64,000 bases of DNA from Purshia tridentata (taxonomy: Eukaryota > Streptophyta > Magnoliopsida > Rosales > Rosaceae), in NCBI GenBank assembly GCA_003254885.1, contig QANT01006826.1, forward strand, positions 1 to 64,000, written 5' to 3'. The notes under the pieces were generated by a model. That model did no database searches. It saw nothing but the letters and a program-made list of their open reading frames with translations, and was not told where the DNA came from. Positions 58,641 to 64,000 of the stretch are shown here, piece after piece (the first letter of the stretch is position 1; each line of letters starts with the position of its first letter). The position numbers and the translations under genes were made by a program.

Positions 58641-59108
58641 ATTTCGTCCTCGAAATTTTTCTCACGTGGTGGAAATCTAGTTCTGAAGTTCCCTAATTTC
58701 TTCTTTTTCTCTTCTCAGACTATAAGCCACCACACTTCTGCTACGCTACTCTGATTAAAAATCTCGACTTAATTATAATCAGATATTTCCTTAAACTTCC
58801 CTTAGTGTTCCTTTCCTTAGAACACTGTTTCCCCCATTAACTACGCCATCTAGCACGCTCCTACCACTAATAAGATAGTCTTACATAAGTCCATTACCTT
58901 AAATTCATTCTCTTCAACCGCTTAATCCCTTTTTATTCCCAATTATCTTTTTTCACTCATCCTAATTAGGATTTCCCATTAACCTCCCTTACCATTCCAC
59001 AATCGATATCACACTCATCTCCCCAAAAACTATTACTTAGGATCTTACTAAATTCTCCAATTGACTTTAGATTGTACTTAAGCTTCTCTAATGTCAAACA
59101 GAGCGAGT
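58641..59108 (-). other. Noncoding interior between gag and the polypurine tract
   Basis: About 470 bp of AT- and pyrimidine-rich sequence with no open frame of note and no pol motif. In complete relatives this is where pol would follow gag. Confidence 0.7.
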
Positions 59109-60443
59109 CTAAGTGAGACAATAAAGTGCGTAATTAACCAAATACGGGCCTTTCACCCAAATAAAACACATACCCAAAATGACGTCTGGAGAAACTGATG
59201 CTTGCTGCTGGGTCATGGTAAAGACTCTTCTTGGAGCTCTAGAACGTCCTCTTTGTTGTCTACCACCTCTAATGGAGTGACTAGACTGAGTGCCACTGCT
59301 ACTTGTACCATCTCCACTCTGTGTCGCTCCGTGGGTATGACTTTGAGCCCCGAAAGTTTGTTTCATCCGTACAGCTGATCCAGAAGCTTCACTTTCTCCA
59401 TGGTACAACATCGGGCAATCCTTCCTATAATGCCCCATCTGACCACAATGGAAGCATCCTTCCGTAGCACTTCTTAGGCAAGGCCCTTCATGACGTCTGT
59501 TGCAAGTCTCACAAACTGGGTACCTATGAGCACCAACTCTAGGGAATCGCTGTCTTTCTGAGAAATCCGAGGTACTAACACTACCAGAAATGGATTGATC
59601 TCCAATTTGATGACTATGTCCTGCACCTTCACCACCACCCACATCATGTTGGTAACCTCGGAATCCACCACTGCCTGAAGAACTAGAACTGAAACTGCCC
59701 CTTTTGGGTGGTCCTTGACTAGGATTACCTACTATTGTGCTCTGATAATAACGGCGTCTCATCCCACCTCTGTTTCCTTCTGTAAGAGCCCTCTCAACTT
59801 TGATGGCAGCCTCTCTCAGGCTAGTATAACTAGTATGCATGGCAGCTGCAACCGTTGTACGAATTTCTTCTCTTAAACCATCCTCAAATCTAGAGCACTT
59901 CTCTCTCCCATCCGCCACAAGATGCGAGCAAAATCTAGAAAGCTCTATAAATTTCCTCTCATATTCTGCCACAGTCATAGATCTTTGTTTCAACCTCTGG
60001 AATTCTACCCTTTTCTCATCACAGTATACTCTGGGATAATACTGCTCATAAAAATCACTTCTAAATCTATTCCAAGTAATCTCATCGGCGGTCAGCCTTG
60101 CTTTTTCTGTTTCCCACCAAAAATAAGCATCACCTTCAAGTAAAAATGGGGCCAATACTATCTTTTCTTCATCCGGACACCTCATAACTTCAAAAATTCT
60201 TTCTAATCTCACTATCCAGTCTTTAGCTACACCAGGATCCGTCGTTCCCTTAAAGACTGTAGCCCCAAGTCTATGGGCTCGTTCAATACTATAATCCCCT
60301 TCCGTAGGTCCATGTGTACGTACTACATTAGTCATCACCTCAACTAAACGATCCAAGGACTGAGCGAAACCTTGTGCAGTCTCGGCTGCACCTTCATTAA
60401 CCCTATGGTGGTCCCCCGGCGGTCGGCCACGTCGAGGAGGCAT
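59109..60443 (-). CDS. gag: Gag polyprotein of the Ty3/gypsy element
   Basis: An open frame of 444 codons starting MPPRRGRPPGDHHRVNEGAA. The capsid-like retrotrans_gag domain covers about residues 60-200 (GTTDPGVAKDWIVRLERIFE, LLEGDAYFWWETEKARLTAD, FRSDFYEQYYPRVYCDEKRV, MTVAEYERKFIELSRFCSHL). A Gly/Ser-rich stretch follows. Then come two Cys/His boxes: CETCNRRHEGPC and the zinc knuckle CFHCGQMGHYRKDC. Gag would form the virus-like particle and package element RNA. The tail is Ser/Thr/Gln- and Arg-rich (RGGRQQRGRSRAPRRVFTMT), followed by a short stretch of another character. It looks whole and is the only gene of the element. With no pol, mobility would depend on enzymes from a relative. Expression cannot be judged from sequence. 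Confidence 0.9.
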   Translation of the reverse strand: MPPRRGRPPGDHHRVNEGAAETAQGFAQSLDRLVEVMTNVVRTHGPTEGDYSIERAHRLGATVFKGTTDPGVAKDWIVRLERIFEVMRCPDEEKIVLAPFLLEGDAYFWWETEKARLTADEITWNRFRSDFYEQYYPRVYCDEKRVEFQRLKQRSMTVAEYERKFIELSRFCSHLVADGREKCSRFEDGLREEIRTTVAAAMHTSYTSLREAAIKVERALTEGNRGGMRRRYYQSTIVGNPSQGPPKRGSFSSSSSGSGGFRGYQHDVGGGEGAGHSHQIGDQSISGSVSTSDFSERQRFPRVGAHRYPVCETCNRRHEGPCLRSATEGCFHCGQMGHYRKDCPMLYHGESEASGSAVRMKQTFGAQSHTHGATQSGDGTSSSGTQSSHSIRGGRQQRGRSRAPRRVFTMTQQQASVSPDVILGMCFIWVKGPYLVNYALYCLT

Positions 60444-60522
60444 AATTCCTATAAGAAAACCAAGAATTTCTCAGAAACCAAGACGCACACTTCGTGCAAA
60501 GCTAGAGAAATCCTAAACCTAT

Positions 60523-60534
60523 GCTCTGATACCA
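60523..60534 (-). other. Primer-binding site, initiator tRNA-Met
   Basis: TGGTATCAGAGC on the minus strand, three bases inside the 5' LTR end. It is complementary to the 3' end of plant initiator tRNA-Met, the usual primer for Ty3/gypsy and many Ty1/copia elements. Confidence 0.9.
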
Positions 60535-60537
60535 AAT

Positions 60538-62669
60538 TGACAGGACCCTCCCCGAATTCCACCCTGGAACTCGGAGTGATCCCACAGGCATCCAATATCA
60601 AGGAAAGTCCTACCGAAATTCCGGCAGAACCTCCCCTGAAATTGGACGAACCCTTTATCCACGAAGACCTGTAAAACACTTCTAAGTACCACAGCTCCTC
60701 TACCACAATCCAAAGGGTCTCCGACCCAAATTTCAAAACCAATTACTTAAGTTTTCAACAGGTTACTAGAGCCGCGCTACAAAATTTCGCTAAGAAAAAT
60801 AAGCTTTACAAAAATAACTAAGTGCCTACAAAAAACCACTAAGCTCTCTAGATTTGCTCGACGTCTTTGGCCCGACCGCTTCACCACTACAACCTGGGGG
60901 AAAATTTAAAACGACAAAGGAGAAAACTAATAAGATAACTCAGTGAGTGGACATAAACCAAAATAAACATTTTACTTTCAAATTCCTTAAAATTTTGCAA
61001 ACTTTCATTGAAAACCCCCAGTTTAAAATAACTTTCATAAAATCCACTGAAAACTCTGTCTTAAAAGTCCGCATCGGAAATCCGTTTTGAAAACTCTGAT
61101 AAATTGATAAAATTAGTCAAGCTCTCAAAATATTAAATAAGAACTGAAATTTGTATCAAGCAAGAATTATTTTGTAAACTGTTTCGATAAAGAAACCTCT
61201 CACCCAACAGTTACCCACCGAACCTGCCGTACATGCGCAGGGCCCACGACCTGCCGTACGCATGCAGGGCCAATAATCCTGCCGTACATGCCTAGGGCCT
61301 ACGACCTGCCGTACGCATGCAGGGCCAATATCCTGCCGTACATGTGCAGAGCTAGGGTCTGTCATACACATGCAGGGCCAATATACCTGCCGTACGTGCA
61401 CGTAGGGCCACCCCAAAGGGCAAGGCATCCCGACACACAGCCCAAAGCCTATATGTGTGCCGTGATGGGTCCCAAAGACCTATATAATCTGAAAATCTGA
61501 AGGGTACTGCAAAGGGTGGTTTGAAAATCCTTTTCCCATAAATCTCTTTTCGCCCATAAAAACATATAAACTTTCTAATATTGTGAAATCATTATAAAAT
61601 CCCTTTTTCGATAACCAAACCCGTAATATTTCACGATACGAATAACCACATATGTTTACTTTGAGAAATCATAATGTTTCCAAGTACGTCAAATCCATTT
61701 CCATACTCAAGAATTGAATAATATTTCTCAATTAATCAACTTAATTAAAACTCAAATATAAATACGAATTAAATCATAAAAATTCATAAGAAATTTATAA
61801 ACAAAGTTTAGGAAATGAAGTCCACTCACAGAGATAGCCTAGCCTTGGTCTCCGAATGCATCGTCCTTGGACTCGGGAGTGTCGCCTAAAATCGAGGAAA
61901 TTGACGCCGGAATTTGAGGAGAGGACCGGCGGCTTTGGGGAGTTTTCCGGGCTGATTTCTTGTTGGAACGCGGTTGGCCGGCGTGGGGAAGCTTGGGGAA
62001 AGAGGGTCGGCAGCTAGGAGGTGGTTCTCGGCCGGCTTGTCGCTTGATGTCGCCGGACATGGTTGGAGCTAGAAGCTTCAGTAGCGCGTAGGTGGGGAAG
62101 AGAAATCGGGAGAGAGAGAGGAAGGGGCTTGGGCTAGCTGGAGGAGCGGCTGGGGAGGCTCGTCGGCAGCTGGAGGTGTCGCCGGAGGGGGCTGGGTCGG
62201 CCGGAATGGCTGGACGGTGCGCACAGGGGAAAGGAGAAGGGAAGTCACGGGCTGGGGGGTCTGCGCTAGAAATAAAGGGGAGAGAGAGAGAATTCCAGAA
62301 TTTTCTGGAATTCTAAAAGTCATTTTGCTCAAAATTATAAGTTTGCCCCTCCCTTTACACCTCCGTATTTCCCAAACCGTAGCTCCAAATGATGCATGCT
62401 ACGTGTCTACGAACTCGTGGAGTCGAGCGCTACGCAACCATGTCAAAGTCAACTTGAAACTCTAAGTAATTTAAAAAGTCAACCTTGTGCTCTTTTATCA
62501 CGTTCATAACTTTTTAACCGTAACTCTAAATCACCCATGCCGCGTGTCAATGAACTCGTGAGCTCAAGACCTTCCTAACGGACCCAAAGTCAAAGCTAAA
62601 ATCTTGTTAGAACCAAAAGTCAACGTTGGGCCCTATTAACATTCACTTAGGAAGGTACGGGTCGTTACA
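60538..62669 (-). repeat. 5' LTR of the gypsy element
   Basis: 2,132 bp, collinear with the other LTR. It is longer mainly through extra CCTGCCGTACATG units at 61,225-61,410. It keeps the GC-rich block, the heat-shock-element-like motif (62,297-62,311) and the internal diverged duplication. A TATA-like sequence lies near 61,478-61,490 on the minus strand. Confidence 0.9.
62297..62311. promoter_or_regulatory. Heat-shock-element-like motif in the 5' LTR
   Basis: AGAATTTTCTGGAAT, identical to the copy in the 3' LTR although surrounding sites have diverged. It lies about 360 bp from the LTR 5' end, in presumed U3. Confidence 0.5.
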
Positions 62670-63602
62670 CGTTCCATGCATTCTTAACACCTAAACTGGT
62701 TCGTTGGGGCTAGAACGCTAATCCAAACAAGGGAAAGTGCTTCCTCATGTCCTTATTGCCAATCGGGGACGTTTTGGTGCAATTGAAACAAAATTAGGAT
62801 GAGGAGGCACCGAAATGAGGTTTTCGTGCGTTCTTAACAAAAGCATGTGCTTCTTGAGGGCTAGAACGCTAATCCAAGAATGAGAAAGTGCTTCCCCACA
62901 TCTTTCTTGGCAACCGGGCACGTTTTGGTGGAAATTGCACGAAATTGGATTGAGTACGCACCGAAATGATGTTTTCGTGCCTTCTAAACACGAAATGTGC
63001 TTCTTTAGGGCTAGAATGCTAATCCAAGCATGGGAAAGTGCTTCCCCATGTCTTTCTTGCCAACCGATAACGTTTTGGTGCAACTTTAACCAAACTGTAC
63101 AGTGTGTGCACCGAAACGACCTTTTCGTTCACTCCTAACACCCAAAGTGGTTCTTTAGGGCTAGCACGCTAATCGAGACATTAGAGAGTGCTTCCTCACC
63201 TCTTTCTTGCGAATCGGGCACGTTTTGGTGGAATTTGGACCAAATTAGACTGAGTATGCACCGAAATGACGTATTAGTGCGTTGTTAGCACCTAAAGTTG
63301 TTCTTTGGTGCTTGAACGCTTATCGAGACATGAGAGAGTGCTTCCCCATGTCTTTCTTCCAACCGGGGACCGTTTTGGTGCAACTTTAATCGACTTGGAC
63401 TCAGTGTGCACCGAAAATGACGTTTTCGTGCATCCTTAAGGCCTCAAGTGGATCCTTAGGGTTTGCACGCTAATATCGAGACATGAGAAAGTGCTTCCTT
63501 ACGTCTTTCTTGCCGACCAAGGATGTTTTGGTGCAATTTGGACGAATTCGGACTGAGTATGCACCTAAATGATGCTTTTGTGCATTCTTAACACCTAAAG
63601 TG
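62670..63602 (-). repeat. ~150-bp satellite array, right block segment 2
   Basis: Resumes after the gypsy element with its target duplication CGTTC. The ACCGATAAC variant is at 63,063, which is 1,190 bp from 55,727 once the insertion is removed, the same 8-mer period as before. The array stops inside a monomer at CACCTAAAGTG. Confidence 0.97.
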
Positions 63603-64000
63603 CCCGGTTCGTGCTTGCTGATTTCTAGAGAGAGATGCTCCTCCTTCTCTCTAGAATCCTCCTTGCTGCCTCTGCCCATAATCTCACCCCACCTACCTCT
63701 AAATCATGATTCCGACCACTTCTTAGCCTTCGTTAGCCTCCGTATTGTCTTTCCACCTTGCCACAAACCCTCCCCCATCTTCTCTTACCCCCCTCTGATT
63801 TTCTCCTTGCTCCTAGCGAACCCATCTCTTCCTCTCCTTGCAAATCCCGACCTCTGCCCAGTTTTAGCTTTCCTTGTGCACCTTTAACCACTCCCTACAC
63901 TTCCCTAAGACTTCCCTTTTCCTCTACCTCCGCTCTCCCTCCAATCTGGGGTCCTTAGAGCCACTTCCATGGCTGCCAAAAGCCTCTAGATTGGTGAGTT
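63603..64000 (+). mobile_element. Probable 5' end of a third L1-type LINE (LINE 3, partial)
   Basis: From about 63,627 the sequence AGAGAGAGATGCTCCTCCTT and TCTCTCTAGAATCC resembles the LINE 1 and LINE 2 5' ends (AGAGAGAGATGCTTTCCC, TCTCTCTAGAATTC). It goes on through pyrimidine-rich sequence with ATTCCGACCAC, also shared. A 95-codon frame (63,600-63,887) is low-complexity and probably untranslated leader. The element runs off the window and looks like a different subfamily. The 24 bp before it match neither satellite nor LINE clearly. Confidence 0.5.

Larger units (their letters stand above)
56529..62669 (-). mobile_element. Non-autonomous Ty3/gypsy LTR retrotransposon with gag only (TR-GAG-like)
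   Basis: Two LTRs (56,529-58,622 and 60,538-62,669) flank a 1.9 kb interior, with a 5-bp target duplication CGTTC (56524-56528, 62670-62674). On the minus strand the LTR starts TGTAACGACCCGTACC and ends GGGTCCTGTCA. The primer-binding site TGGTATCAGAGC matches initiator tRNA-Met and the polypurine tract is AACGGGGGAGAT. The only gene is gag; no protease, reverse transcriptase, RNase H or integrase is present. The LTR start and the gag with two Cys/His boxes suggest a Tekay/Del-type chromovirus relative. By eye the LTRs differ at roughly 5-9 % of sampled sites, so the insertion is probably a few million years old. The structure looks whole for its type but needs a helper. Confidence 0.9.

Noticed and set aside
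60519-60540. tRNA-Met gene fragment
   Set aside because: Only the 12-base primer-binding complement is present, at the proper place beside the LTR. No tRNA cloverleaf.
348-63602. Dozens of open frames of 60-132 codons across the satellite on both strands
   Set aside because: They repeat with the monomer (50 codons), occur on both strands and show no known domain. They follow from a unit length divisible by three.
348-63602. Telomere-type CCCTAAA/TTTAGGG in many monomers
   Set aside because: Only one copy per monomer, inside CTAGCCCTAAAGAACC, with no tandem run. Not an interstitial telomere.
63600-63887. 95-codon pyrimidine-rich frame as a real gene
   Set aside because: Low-complexity leader sequence overlapping what resembles a LINE 5' untranslated region.

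Overview
The window is repeat-packed plant nuclear DNA, most likely pericentromeric or other constitutive heterochromatin of a eudicot. The species cannot be named from the sequence. I see no intact host gene. The plant signs are L1-type LINEs with a DUF4283/zinc-knuckle ORF1 and an RVT zinc-binding tail, a CACTA transposon with CACTACTACAAAAA ends, Ty1/copia LTRs with TC/CA microsatellites, and a Ty3/gypsy element primed by initiator tRNA-Met.

The matrix is one satellite family with a monomer of about 150 bp, about 34 kb in all. From 348 to 33,776 it runs in one orientation. From 42,087 to 63,602 it runs in the other. The switch lies at the 5' end of a LINE (33,792-42,086). Both arrays have higher-order structure. 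After subtracting every insertion and its target duplication, the left array repeats every 1.55-2.07 kb, marked by a hybrid monomer. The right array has a basic period of 1,190 bp (8 monomers) plus a 2.83 kb block duplication at 50-55 kb. Each monomer carries a dyad around an ACGTCA core.

Layout. 1-347: tail of a gypsy-like LTR. 348-8,000: satellite. 8,001-12,635: LINE 1, minus strand, lacking its reverse-transcriptase domain, with an 11-bp target duplication. 12,636-14,600: satellite. 14,601-16,642: copia solo LTR, minus. 16,643-17,875: satellite. 17,876-19,696: the same LTR family, plus. 19,697-22,891: satellite. 22,892-24,498: another probable solo LTR, minus. 24,499-26,437: satellite. 26,438-30,942: CACTA element with exon-like captured sequence. 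30,943-33,776: satellite. 33,792-42,086: LINE 2, plus, interrupted by a third copia solo LTR. 42,087-56,528: satellite, inverted. 56,529-62,669: gypsy element with two LTRs, a gag gene and no pol. 62,670-63,602: satellite. 63,603-64,000: probable 5' end of a third LINE.

Nothing here works as a pathway. The biology is array evolution and nested insertion. The most noteworthy points are the insertion-corrected higher-order periods, the orientation switch, the dyad in each monomer, the gag-only element with heat-shock-element-like motifs in both LTRs, and the CACTA element with an RCC1-like exon.
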